This document shows, piece by piece, positions 8,425-16,028 of a DNA stretch of 43,109 nt; the stretch's first letter is position 1, and each line of letters opens with the position of its first letter. A program made the translations under genes and the position numbers. The notes under the pieces were generated by a model. It had not been told where the DNA came from. It worked only from the letters and a program-made list of their open reading frames with translations, and did no database searches. This DNA is from DTQF01 sp038874185 (lineage in GTDB: Archaea; Micrarchaeota; Micrarchaeia; CABMEP01): the NCBI GenBank assembly GCA_038874185.1, contig JAVZCX010000003.1:1-43109 (forward strand). The letters are read 5' to 3'.

Positions 8425-9207
8425 ATGGAAAAAAAGAAAAATGTCCCGGAATTAGATGAGCTAGTCGTTGTAACTGTCAATAAGGTATTTCCATATGGGG
8501 CATTTTGTAAAATGGAAGACTACGATATGGATGCATTTCTCCATGTCTCAGAGGTTTCATCTGGGTGGGTAAAGAACATAAGAAACTTTCTCAAGGAAGG
8601 TCAGAGGCTTGTAGTCAGAGTTCATAGAGTAGTTCCAGAAAAGAACATGGTGGACGTTTCTCTTAAGAGAGTTACAGAAGCTGAACAGCAAAGAAAGCTG
8701 GAACAGATAAAAAGAGACAAGAGAGTATTAAAGCTCCTTGAAGTTGCAAGAGAAAAGATAAAGAGTTCTAATAAAACAACCAAACTTTCAATTGAAGAGG
8801 TCAAGTCTATCCTCGAGTCTAATTTCGACGATTCTTTTTCTGCATTTGAAGAAGTAGTTAGGGAAGATGTTTCGGTCCTGAAAAAGACAAAACTTCCACA
8901 GGAATGGATTGATGCAATAGTTGAAACTGCAAACGAAAACATAAAGAAGCAGGTAAGAAGCATAAAAGGCAAGATGTCCATAAAGTGCACAAAAGAAGGC
9001 GGAATAGATATAATAAAGGATTTACTTTCAGTAGAAGAAGGATCCGGCATATCTGTGCATTATCTGGGAGCTCCGTACTACCAAATAAGCGTTCAGGATG
9101 ACGATTTCAAAAAATGTGAGAAAAAACTAAAGCAGTTTGTAGAGAATGTTACAAAATCAGCTTCGAAAAACGAGTGCGAAGTAAAATTCGAGAGAGAAGA
9201 AGAGTAG
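8425..9207 (+). CDS. eif2a: Translation initiation factor aIF2 alpha subunit
   Basis: Alpha subunit of the heterotrimeric factor that brings initiator Met-tRNA to the small subunit (260 aa). An S1-type OB domain spans about residues 10-85 (VTVNKVFPYGAFCKMEDYDMDAFLHVSEVSSGWVKNI). A helical domain and a C-terminal alpha-beta domain follow, with GISVHYLGAPYYQISV as the typical C-terminal motif. Length and domain order are normal. It is preceded by S27e and followed by the nop10 and PAC2 genes, the conserved archaeal S27e-aIF2a-Nop10-PAC2 cluster. Confidence 0.97.
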   Translation: MEKKKNVPELDELVVVTVNKVFPYGAFCKMEDYDMDAFLHVSEVSSGWVKNIRNFLKEGQRLVVRVHRVVPEKNMVDVSLKRVTEAEQQRKLEQIKRDKRVLKLLEVAREKIKSSNKTTKLSIEEVKSILESNFDDSFSAFEEVVREDVSVLKKTKLPQEWIDAIVETANENIKKQVRSIKGKMSIKCTKEGGIDIIKDLLSVEEGSGISVHYLGAPYYQISVQDDDFKKCEKKLKQFVENVTKSASKNECEVKFEREEE

Positions 9208-9261
9208 ACTTCTTGTATCAATTTAATTAAATCTTTGTAAAGATCATCTGCAAGGGAGAAG

Positions 9262-9459
9262 ATGAAAAAACTAAAGAAATGTCAAGTCTGCAAAAAATAT
9301 ACTTTGTTGAGCATACATTGCAATAAAGATACGATTTCACCGCATCCGATTGCGAGCGGGGTTGAGAAGAACATTAGGGAGAGAATAAAATCAAGGCTTA
9401 GTATTCTTGAGGAGAATGAAATGCAAGGAACGCAGGAAAAAGAAAAGATTCCATATTGA
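9262..9459 (+). CDS. nop10: Nop10-like H/ACA RNP protein, degenerate zinc site
   Basis: Small component of the H/ACA pseudouridylation RNP, working with Cbf5, Gar1 and L7Ae (65 aa). The N-terminus MKKLKKCQVCKKYTLL and the ISPHP motif match Nop10. Archaeal members usually have two CxxC pairs; here the second pair is reduced to a single Cys (SIHC). The usual C-terminal YRR helix is also diverged and is followed by a polar tail. Position directly between aIF2-alpha and the PAC2 gene supports the call. GGGAGAAG precedes the ATG. Confidence 0.8.
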   Translation: MKKLKKCQVCKKYTLLSIHCNKDTISPHPIASGVEKNIRERIKSRLSILEENEMQGTQEKEKIPY

Positions 9460-9517
9460 ATTTCAGAATCCTCTCTATATGAATGAATCATTCTATTCAC
9501 ATTTTAACGGTGATTTT

Positions 9518-10393
9518 ATGGTTAAGCAATCAAAGGGACCAGTTAAAACAACTTCAAATAAAAAAAACACTCAGAAGGCAAATCATATATTAGAAAAGGC
9601 GTTTCTTTCTACTAGAAGCGGCATAAAAACAAATATAGAGGTTCATGAAAAGGTTTCAGGATTAGTAAATCCGACGTTGATAGAAGGTCTTCCCGGAATT
9701 GGTTTTGTAGGCAAGCTTGCTGCTGAGCACTTGGTTTCCGAGCTTAAAGCAAAGAAAATAGCAACTCTATATTCTTACCATTTTCCACATCAAGTTTTGA
9801 TAAACAAGGATGGAACAATAAAGATGCTCGTTAATGAATTTTATCTCTATAAAGATCCAAAAAAGAAGAATGATCTTATAATCTTAATAGGGGATGTCCA
9901 ACCGGTTAGTTCAAGAGCCCAATTCGAAGTGATGAACATAATTCTTGAGTATTTCTCTTTATTGGGCGGCAAGAGAATAATAACTCTTGGTGGATACGGA
10001 ATGGGGAAGCTTGTAGAGAAGCCGAGAGTTTTTGGCGCTGTGATAAATAAGGAAGATGTTGAGTTTTATAAGAAGTTTGGCGTTACTTTTGGAGAAGTTG
10101 AGGGATCTATAATCGGAGCTGCAGGTGTCTTGCTTGGCCTTGGAAAACTAAAGGGAATGGATGGCATATGTTTAATGGGAGAGACACATGGTACATACAT
10201 AGACCATAAATCAGCCCAAAGAGTTATAGAAGTACTTTCTGACATAACTGGAATAAAAGTTGATGTTTCTAAACTTACAGAAAAAGCGAAAGAAAGCGAG
10301 GGAATAATAAAGAAATTAGAGGAGGAATTGACTCGTGGCCAGATGCCTGTTGAACTTCCAAAGAAACAGGATGAACTTTCTTATATAAGATGA
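9518..10393 (+). CDS. PAC2-family protein, proteasome assembly chaperone-like
   Basis: PAC2 superfamily (COG2047 type), related to eukaryotic proteasome assembly chaperone 2; its exact archaeal role is not established (291 aa). Conserved features are LIEGLPGIGFVGKLAAEHLV, a parallel-sheet core with LIILIGDVQP, GGYGMG, and GSIIGAAGVLLGLGKLKGMDGICLMGETHG. About 35 N-terminal residues are Lys/Thr-rich and probably disordered; a coiled C-terminal tail contains KESEGIIKKLEEELTR. The start is set at 9518 because GGTGAT lies just upstream; the frame is open back to 9407 but overlaps nop10. It closes the S27e-aIF2a-Nop10 cluster. Confidence 0.9.
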   Translation: MVKQSKGPVKTTSNKKNTQKANHILEKAFLSTRSGIKTNIEVHEKVSGLVNPTLIEGLPGIGFVGKLAAEHLVSELKAKKIATLYSYHFPHQVLINKDGTIKMLVNEFYLYKDPKKKNDLIILIGDVQPVSSRAQFEVMNIILEYFSLLGGKRIITLGGYGMGKLVEKPRVFGAVINKEDVEFYKKFGVTFGEVEGSIIGAAGVLLGLGKLKGMDGICLMGETHGTYIDHKSAQRVIEVLSDITGIKVDVSKLTEKAKESEGIIKKLEEELTRGQMPVELPKKQDELSYIR

Positions 10394-10423
10394 ACTGATC
10401 ATCAGCTTTAGTAACAGATTACC

Positions 10424-10449
10424 AGATTTGGTCGCTAGATTTGGTCGAT
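10424..10449. repeat. Tandem 13-bp repeat
   Basis: AGATTTGGTCGCT (10424-10436) is followed directly by AGATTTGGTCGAT (10437-10449), with 12 of 13 bases alike. It lies upstream of the YkgJ-like gene and may be a binding site or a slippage product. Confidence 0.5.
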
Positions 10450-10488
10450 ATCGCATAACATTAATCTCGGGTTTCAAAGGTTTTTGAG

Positions 10489-11220
10489 ATGCAAAAGAGC
10501 AATAAATTCAAATGTATAAACTGCGGATACTGCTGTAAGGACATGCAAAACCTCGCATTATTTGAATGGGAAAAAAATCTTCTTTTTTCATTCGATCAAT
10601 CAATAAAGATAGTTCCTGGAAACAAAATAAAATACAAAAATACAGAAATAATCCTTTATTGGGGGTTACAGCCTATAAATTCGAATCTTAGATTTAAAGA
10701 AGAGCAATATGCTCAGAATTGCAAGCAGAAAAGTGAGACAAAAAATAAAATCTCAGCCAAAAGTAGTCAATGTCCGTTTCTTTCATTTGACTATGGGGTT
10801 TCAAAGTGCAAAATATATGAAAATAGGCCGCTTGTCTGCCGTGCATTCCCTATCTTTCATCTTGGATTTAAATCTATGGAAGGAATGATATCTGTAGATT
10901 GTCCAGAACATATAATTCCATTTGATAAAGAGAAGACGATTAATAGAGAAGAATTCTATTCGCGACTTTATGATGTATATGGTAATACATACTTAGACGC
11001 ATTCAGACTTGAGCTTGCAAGGGTTTGGATATCAGATGTCGCAGAGCTAGTCCTCAATTACTTAGAAGAAAATGAAATTGAAATTTTAGATAAGGAAATA
11101 GGTCTTCTTGAACTTGCAGTCAAAATCGGTGTTCTTACCGAGGATGAGATAGATGAGGAGATAAGCTTCATTTATTCAGAAGAAATTAGAACGATATTCA
11201 ATCGAAATCCGAATCCTTAA
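10489..11220 (+). CDS. YkgJ-family Cys-cluster protein (UPF0153-like)
   Basis: Putative metal- or Fe-S-binding protein of the YkgJ/CxxCxxCC family (243 aa). The N-terminal cluster is Cys9, Cys12, Cys15 and Cys16 (CINCGYCC). The second conserved block is CPFLSFDYGVSKCKIYENRPLVCRAFP, which supplies further cysteines. A helical C-terminal region of about 100 residues is not recognised. Function in this family is poorly defined; metal binding is inferred from the cysteines. The gene stands alone on the plus strand with AAAGG about 10 nt before the ATG. Confidence 0.85.
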   Translation: MQKSNKFKCINCGYCCKDMQNLALFEWEKNLLFSFDQSIKIVPGNKIKYKNTEIILYWGLQPINSNLRFKEEQYAQNCKQKSETKNKISAKSSQCPFLSFDYGVSKCKIYENRPLVCRAFPIFHLGFKSMEGMISVDCPEHIIPFDKEKTINREEFYSRLYDVYGNTYLDAFRLELARVWISDVAELVLNYLEENEIEILDKEIGLLELAVKIGVLTEDEIDEEISFIYSEEIRTIFNRNPNP

Positions 11221-11254
11221 TCACTTATTTGAGTTTTAATCATTTATTTAAGAT

Positions 11255-11297
11255 ACAAAAAAACAAAAAAGATATAAAAAAAACAAAAGAGAAAAAA
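11255..11297 (-). terminator. Oligo-T terminator region (minus strand)
   Basis: Several A-runs on the plus strand (AAAAAAAC, AAAAAAG, AAAAAAAAC, AAAAAA) read as T-runs on the minus strand just beyond the stop of the 11308-11922 gene. Oligo-T is the usual archaeal termination signal. Confidence 0.5.
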
Positions 11298-11307
11298 TAC
11301 TGCGAAA

Positions 11308-11922
11308 TCAATTTTTTCTCATTGCCTCATCCATTATCTTATCCAGATTCTCTCTAGTTCTTATGTATTTGTTTAGTAATTCTATTTTTTTAGAATATAA
11401 ATTCAGTCCAAGAACGATTATAACAGTGAGTTCAAAAATTGCAAGCCGTGGATTATCTTCTTTCCAGTCTGGAATAAATGTTTTCAGTTTGTTGTTCAAC
11501 GAAACAATTACTTCCTCGTCTACTTCTTTAATCATTTTGAATGTTTCAATATCGAGATTATGTGCAAATATATTTCTGATCTTCTTTATCGGTTCGATTC
11601 CATTAACTATCTTTCCAGGTATTAATTTCAGAGCCTTTGCAAGGTTTATTTTGGATGAGAAATCAAATCCTTTCTCCTCCATCAATATTTTATAAGTAGG
11701 TATCCATGCCTTCAATACTTCGTCAAGTTCGTTTTCTATAGCAAGAGCGCATACGAGTGCAAGAGCCCTGTCATCAGAAGTTTTCTTATATCTTTCAAGT
11801 GTTTTTTCCAGTTTTTTCCTTATCATTTTAATCTCTTCAGAATCGGCCTTAACTATACTTAGGTCTACAGAGTCAAAAAGAGAACCGCCTTCTCCCATGT
11901 ACATCTCTTCTATTTTTTTCAT
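11308..11922 (-). CDS. Unknown helical protein, MltR/DUF4145-like
   Basis: A 204-residue helical protein. The DRALALVCALAIENELDEVLKAWIP segment followed by GIEPIKKIRNIFAHNLDI resembles the MltR and DUF4145 families, in which an RNxFAH motif is typical and HEPN-like folds occur. That similarity is judged by eye. GGTGTTTGT precedes the ATG at 11922. The downstream side is rich in T-runs. The gene lies 25 bp after the 11948-12235 gene on the same strand and could be cotranscribed with it. No function is assigned. Confidence 0.7.
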   Translation of the reverse strand: MKKIEEMYMGEGGSLFDSVDLSIVKADSEEIKMIRKKLEKTLERYKKTSDDRALALVCALAIENELDEVLKAWIPTYKILMEEKGFDFSSKINLAKALKLIPGKIVNGIEPIKKIRNIFAHNLDIETFKMIKEVDEEVIVSLNNKLKTFIPDWKEDNPRLAIFELTVIIVLGLNLYSKKIELLNKYIRTRENLDKIMDEAMRKN

Positions 11923-11947
11923 ACAAACACCAAATCATAATCCCTTA

Positions 11948-12235
11948 CTATCTTTTTATCTTGCTCATCAATCCTGTAAAGTCTTTTCCGCTCTTTCCCT
12001 TTGGAAATGCATTTCCATTTGGGGTAAATACAGGTATCTGAAGTTCTTCCGCAAGCCTGACTGCTTCTTTCATGTCTATTATCCTATCTGTAAATAGAAC
12101 TGGATATTCACCATATGGTTCTTTTATTATTTTTATAGTGAACACTATCCGTTGGAACATGCCTTTTCTATGCACTCTGTATTCTCCCTTTCCATTTCTT
12201 AGAACCTCTTCAAGGTTTGGTTCTCCTTTTTCCAT
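11948..12235 (-). CDS. Hypothetical protein, 95 aa
   Basis: I do not recognise this protein. It begins MEKGEPNLEEVLRNGKGEYRVHRKG. A mixed alpha-beta pattern follows: MFQRIVFTIKIIKEP as a strand, DMKEAVRLAEELQIPVFTPNGNAFP as helix then strand, and a basic end (GLMSKIKR). AGCGGTGG lies 4 nt before the ATG at 12235, which decides the start over the in-frame ATG at 12262. It is divergent from dxr, with a 73-bp gap holding both promoters. No cysteine cluster, membrane segment or catalytic motif is visible. Confidence 0.7.
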   Translation of the reverse strand: MEKGEPNLEEVLRNGKGEYRVHRKGMFQRIVFTIKIIKEPYGEYPVLFTDRIIDMKEAVRLAEELQIPVFTPNGNAFPKGKSGKDFTGLMSKIKR

Positions 12236-12308
12236 TATTCCACCGCTAACTCTATGTTTCAATGGAAAAGTATTTATATTTAAACTGTTCTCTAAATTTG
12301 TGATTTTT

Positions 12309-13535
12309 ATGAAGAATATCTCTATATTAGGTTCTACTGGAAGTATCGGAACACAAACCCTTGACGTGATAAGAAATCACAAGGATAAGTTTCGTGTCGT
12401 TGGACTTGCCACATATGGTACATCAAATGATATTAAATTGCTTATAGAACAAATAAAAGAATTCAAACCTAAAGTAGTGGGGGTATATAAAAAGAGAGAA
12501 GCAGGTTTAATTGCTGGTTTTTGTCATTCTCAAAATATAAAAACCAAAGTATTTTGTGAAGAAGCAGCTTTGAATTCTGTCGCCACAACAAAAGAAGCAG
12601 ACACAGTTGTAACTGCAGTAGTGGGAAGTGTCGGTTTAGTTCCAACGTTGGAAGCAATAAAGTTAAGAAAGAATATCGCTCTCGCAAACAAAGAAACATT
12701 GGTTTGCGCAGGAAGCATTGTAATGGATCATGTTGCAAAGTATAAAGTTTCTTTAATGCCTATCGATAGCGAACATTCCGCAATATTCCAATCATTACAA
12801 GGAAATAGAAAGAAAGATGTTAAGCGAATAATCTTAACTTGTTCCGGCGGCCCATTTAGAGATGAAAAATTATGGCCCCTTGAAAAAATTATGGAAGCAA
12901 CTAGAGAGCAAGCATTAAAACATCCGACATGGAATATGGGAGGAAAGATAACTGTAGATAGTGCAACTCTTATGAATAAAGGATTAGAGGTAATCGAGGC
13001 GCATTGGTTATATAACATTCCTTACCGAGATATTTCAGTTGTCATTCATCCTCAATCAATAATTCATTCTATGGTCGAGTATATTGATGGATCTATAATG
13101 GCACAGATCGGAGTACACGATATGAGAGTTCCAATTCAATATGCCTTGTCCTATCCAAAAAGAATTCAATCTGGAGATTATGCATTTCTAGATTTAATTA
13201 AAGTAGGGCAATTTACATTTTTCCAACCAGATACAATCCGTTTTCCTGCGTTAATGTATGCTTATGAGGCAGGTAGATTAGGGGGTACAATGCCTGCAGT
13301 TATGAATGCAGCTAATGAAGTAGCGGTTGTAGAATACTTTTTACAAGGAAAAATAAAATTCGGAGATATAATAAAAGTAGTAAGACATACTATGAATATA
13401 CATAAGACAAGCATGATTGTAAACCCTACTCTTGAAGATATAATGCAAGCTGATAGATGGGCAAGAGAACATACTCGTTCTGTATTAGATGTAGTACTAA
13501 TAGATGGTTGGGAAAGAGTAAGCAATTCTCTTTAA
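12309..13535 (+). CDS. dxr: 1-deoxy-D-xylulose 5-phosphate reductoisomerase
   Basis: NADPH-dependent enzyme converting DXP to 2-C-methyl-D-erythritol 4-phosphate, the committed step of the MEP isoprenoid pathway (408 aa). The NADPH loop GSTGSIG is at 8-14 and ANKETLV at 126-132. Metal ligands Asp153 and Glu155 are in PIDSEHSAIFQ. The substrate loop has GGPFR and HPTWNMGGKITVDSATLMNKGLE, with Asn223, Lys224 and Glu227. IHPQSIIHSMVEY and MNAANEVAV close the core, so the enzyme looks complete. Archaea normally make isoprenoids by mevalonate routes, so this is probably of bacterial origin. No other MEP gene is in the window. The start at 12309 follows GTGATTTTT; upstream frame is non-coding. Confidence 0.96.
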   Translation: MKNISILGSTGSIGTQTLDVIRNHKDKFRVVGLATYGTSNDIKLLIEQIKEFKPKVVGVYKKREAGLIAGFCHSQNIKTKVFCEEAALNSVATTKEADTVVTAVVGSVGLVPTLEAIKLRKNIALANKETLVCAGSIVMDHVAKYKVSLMPIDSEHSAIFQSLQGNRKKDVKRIILTCSGGPFRDEKLWPLEKIMEATREQALKHPTWNMGGKITVDSATLMNKGLEVIEAHWLYNIPYRDISVVIHPQSIIHSMVEYIDGSIMAQIGVHDMRVPIQYALSYPKRIQSGDYAFLDLIKVGQFTFFQPDTIRFPALMYAYEAGRLGGTMPAVMNAANEVAVVEYFLQGKIKFGDIIKVVRHTMNIHKTSMIVNPTLEDIMQADRWAREHTRSVLDVVLIDGWERVSNSL

Positions 13536-13658
13536 CACTCTATACATGCATTCTTCTATAAACAGAATAAAAGATATTAAAGAGTAAATAAAATAAAGAA
13601 ATTAGGAAAAATACAAAAGAAAACAAATAACGCGAGTTTGCATACGTTCAATATTGGA

Positions 13659-14039
13659 TTACTGTTCTTTCTTCCAAAGTCCATGAATATTACAATATTC
13701 TCTTGCTGTTATTTTCTTTGCATTTATCTTGAATTCTGCTTCCGGCGCGTCTCCCGGCTTTAGGTGCTTTCTATAGATTCTATCGTCTGCAAGCAATTCG
13801 ATAAATTCGATATAATGCTCAGGTTCCATTGGGTGTGGAATGGAACCAATTTTAACTTTGAATCCACCCCTAATTTTTTCTATTACTGGCACATGTTTTT
13901 CATATCCCTGGTCCTCTGTTTTTTCTACCAATAACTCCATTGGCTTGTTACAGCAAACTAATGTTCCCATGCTTGCATGAGTTATCTCTACAATATTGCC
14001 ACATACTGAACATTTATAGATCTGATTTAGTTCAACCAT
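13659..14039 (-). CDS. dfx: Desulfoferrodoxin (2Fe superoxide reductase)
   Basis: Reduces superoxide to hydrogen peroxide without making oxygen (126 aa). The N-terminal desulforedoxin centre has Cys10, Cys13, Cys29 and Cys30. The catalytic centre has Glu47 and His49 (YEKHVP), His69 and His75 (IPHPMEPEHYIEF), Cys116 and His119 (CNIHG). All ligands of both iron sites are present, so this is the two-iron (class I) form. GGTGGTTAA precedes the ATG. It follows the rubrerythrin gene by 41 bp on the same strand; the pair can pass superoxide to peroxide to water. Confidence 0.97.
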   Translation of the reverse strand: MVELNQIYKCSVCGNIVEITHASMGTLVCCNKPMELLVEKTEDQGYEKHVPVIEKIRGGFKVKIGSIPHPMEPEHYIEFIELLADDRIYRKHLKPGDAPEAEFKINAKKITAREYCNIHGLWKKEQ

Positions 14040-14080
14040 TTAACCACCATTTCCTTATTACTTTTATCGTCCTTAGTTTT

Positions 14081-14683
14081 TTAGTATTCTTCGCATTTCA
14101 ACTGATAGAACGCCTTTGAATGATCGCATGAAGGACATTTCTCGGGAGGGAATTTTCCAAAATGGACATATCCGCATTCTCTGCATACCCACCAGACATT
14201 CTCTCCTTTCTTAAAGAAGGTGCCATTCTCAAGTTGCTCAAGTATTTTCTTGTATCTCTCCTCGTGATGTTGCTCTGCCTTTGCTATCGCTCTAATTCTT
14301 TGTGCAATTTCCTTTAAACCTTCTTTTTCAGCAATGTCTGCAAATTCAGGATACATTTTAGTATATTCGTAGTTTTCTCCTGCGATTGCAGCCTTAAGAT
14401 TATCGATAGTATTTCCGAATACGGTTGGAGCTGATGCTTCAACTTTTATTTCATCATATTTCTCTATTTTTTCTCCTCTCTCAGCAGCTTTTTTCTTCAA
14501 TTCATTGATAAGCTTAAACAGCCAGCTTGCATGCTCCCTCTCGTTATCTGCAGTTATCAGGAATATTTCTGCAATTTGCTCATATCCTTCGTTTCTTGCC
14601 ACTTTCGCATAGAAAGTGTATCTATTCCTTGCCTGACTTTCACCTATAAATGCCTTTGCCAAATTTTCAATTGTCTTCTCCAT
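14081..14683 (-). CDS. rbr: Rubrerythrin
   Basis: Non-haem di-iron peroxidase of anaerobes (200 aa). A four-helix ferritin-like domain supplies carboxylate and His ligands in GESQARNRYTFYA, DNEREHASW, GENYEYTKMYPEFADIAEKEG and KAEQHHEERY. The C-terminal rubredoxin-like domain has CRECGYVHFG and CPSCDHSKAFYQ. A perfect GGAGGTGTT lies 4 nt before the ATG at 14683, which decides the start over an upstream ATG at 14731. It is the first gene of the rbr-dfx oxygen-defence unit. Confidence 0.96.
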   Translation of the reverse strand: MEKTIENLAKAFIGESQARNRYTFYAKVARNEGYEQIAEIFLITADNEREHASWLFKLINELKKKAAERGEKIEKYDEIKVEASAPTVFGNTIDNLKAAIAGENYEYTKMYPEFADIAEKEGLKEIAQRIRAIAKAEQHHEERYKKILEQLENGTFFKKGENVWWVCRECGYVHFGKFPPEKCPSCDHSKAFYQLKCEEY

Positions 14684-15021
14684 CCCAACACCTCCAAAAT
14701 TAGACATATATATTTGATTGTAAACGTTCATAAATATATCTGAACTTGTTTTCCTGTGATATTTTTGGTGTAAAAAGATAAGTTAAGTGAGGCATAGTAA
14801 TATTTATAAATCTAATATAATATTATATATTAACGATTTTTAGATCGTTTCCCGGCAAAGCGGTCTCTGCGATCGATTAACGCGAGAGACTCACGTATCT
14901 CTTGATGCGTGACAGGTATACTGCATATCAATGCACTACCGCGCTGTAAATATGTAAGTAATTTCATAACATACAGTGTTTATATTCACAATCATATTCA
15001 TAATTCACAAAGTGATGGTAA
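14684..15021 (+). promoter_or_regulatory. Promoter and GC-rich structured leader of the ribosomal operon
   Basis: This 338-bp gap holds no convincing gene. An A+T-rich block with TATTTATAAA (14801-14810) fits the main promoter of the operon. A locally GC-rich stretch of about 115 nt follows (14831-14945), with three hairpins in series: ACGAT/ATCGT (14833-14848), GTCTCT/AGAGAC (14863-14890, helped by an inner GCG/CGC) and TCACG/CGTGA (14891-14912). Such structure in A+T-rich DNA suggests a structured 5' leader or a separate small RNA. About 75 plain A+T-rich bases follow before GTGATGG and the L3 start. An 85-codon frame from 14909 looks random. Confidence 0.55.
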
Positions 15022-16002
15022 ATGGGAAAAGTTATTAAGCCAAGAGCAGGTTCTCTTGCATTCAAACCAAGAAAACGTTCGAGAGACATTACTCCAAGAA
15101 TGCGAACTTGGAGAATTACTGACAAGGTTCAGTTGTTGGGATATCCTGTGTACAAAGTTGGAATGAGACAGGCAGGAATGATAGATGATTCCAAATCTGC
15201 AACAAAAGGAATGGAATTGACCGTGCCAGTTACAGTACTCGAAGCACCAAAGATAACTATATTCGGTGCAAGACTTTATCAAAAAACATTGACTGGAACT
15301 AATTGCTTGGGTGATGCTCTTTCAGTTACACCAAAATTAGCATCAATGCTTGGTATGTCAAAGAAAGAAAAGAAAAGAAATGATATAAAATGGCTAGAAG
15401 AAAAAATATCCTCATTTAAAGACGAAGATAAAAACGATCTTTATCTTTCAGTTTTGGCAGTAACCAATGCGCAAGAAGCAGGAATTCCAAAGAAGAAAGG
15501 AGACATTGTTGAAATAGCTATCGGCGGAAAAGATGTAAAATCACAATTAGATTATGTTAAATCCATACTTGGAAAAGAGATGACTCCGAAGGACGTTTTT
15601 GAAGAAGGAGAATATGTCGATGCAGTTGCAGTTACAAGAGGACATGGTTGGCAAGGAGTTATCAAGAGATTCGGAATCCACAAACAAAGACCACACAATA
15701 CGGGAAGAGTAAGACACAGAGGTACATTAGGTCCATGGCATCCAGCATATGTCATGTATACCACTCCTCAGGCAGGTCAGCAAGGATTCCATAGAAGAAC
15801 ACAATACAACAATAGAATATTAATCATTGGAAGCGATTCATCCAACGCAAATGTACCTGGAGGTTATCCCCATTATGGAGAGGTTAAATCACAATACATA
15901 TGCGTCAAGGGTTCGATTCCAGGAACTCAAAAGAGATTTGTATTCCTTAGGAAATCTATAAGGAATGACGCTGTACAGAAGCCACAGATTTTATGGTTCT
16001 GA
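15022..16002 (+). CDS. rpl3: 50S ribosomal protein L3
   Basis: Large-subunit assembly protein reaching toward the peptidyl transferase centre (326 aa, archaeal length). It begins with MGKVIKPRAGSLAFKPRKRSRDITPRMRTW, typical of archaeal/eukaryotic L3. The central VTRGHGWQGVIKRFGIHKQRPHNTGRVRHRGTLGPW segment is the highly conserved loop. GTGATGG precedes the ATG. It is the first gene of the long ribosomal run and sits behind a structured leader. Confidence 0.98.
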   Translation: MGKVIKPRAGSLAFKPRKRSRDITPRMRTWRITDKVQLLGYPVYKVGMRQAGMIDDSKSATKGMELTVPVTVLEAPKITIFGARLYQKTLTGTNCLGDALSVTPKLASMLGMSKKEKKRNDIKWLEEKISSFKDEDKNDLYLSVLAVTNAQEAGIPKKKGDIVEIAIGGKDVKSQLDYVKSILGKEMTPKDVFEEGEYVDAVAVTRGHGWQGVIKRFGIHKQRPHNTGRVRHRGTLGPWHPAYVMYTTPQAGQQGFHRRTQYNNRILIIGSDSSNANVPGGYPHYGEVKSQYICVKGSIPGTQKRFVFLRKSIRNDAVQKPQILWF

Positions 16003-16028
16003 TATTCAAAAGACAATAGGTTGATTAT

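Noticed and set aside
9407..9517. N-terminal extension of the PAC2 gene
   Set aside because: Overlaps nop10 out of frame; the GGTGAT site supports 9518.
11948..12235. SRP19 homologue
   Set aside because: Similar in size and charge, but the aromatic and Arg motifs that bind SRP RNA are not visible.
12469..12738. Minus-strand frames inside dxr
   Set aside because: Leu/Phe-rich shadows of the dxr coding strand; dxr itself has every family motif.
14831..14945. H/ACA or C/D sRNA in the ribosomal leader
   Set aside because: An ACA follows the third stem, but no basal stem closes a pseudouridylation pocket. There is no RUGAUGA/CUGA pair. Left as an unassigned structured leader.
14909..15166. 85-codon frame overlapping the start of L3
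   Set aside because: Out of frame with L3, no ribosome-binding site, and no protein-like composition; it reads through the structured leader.
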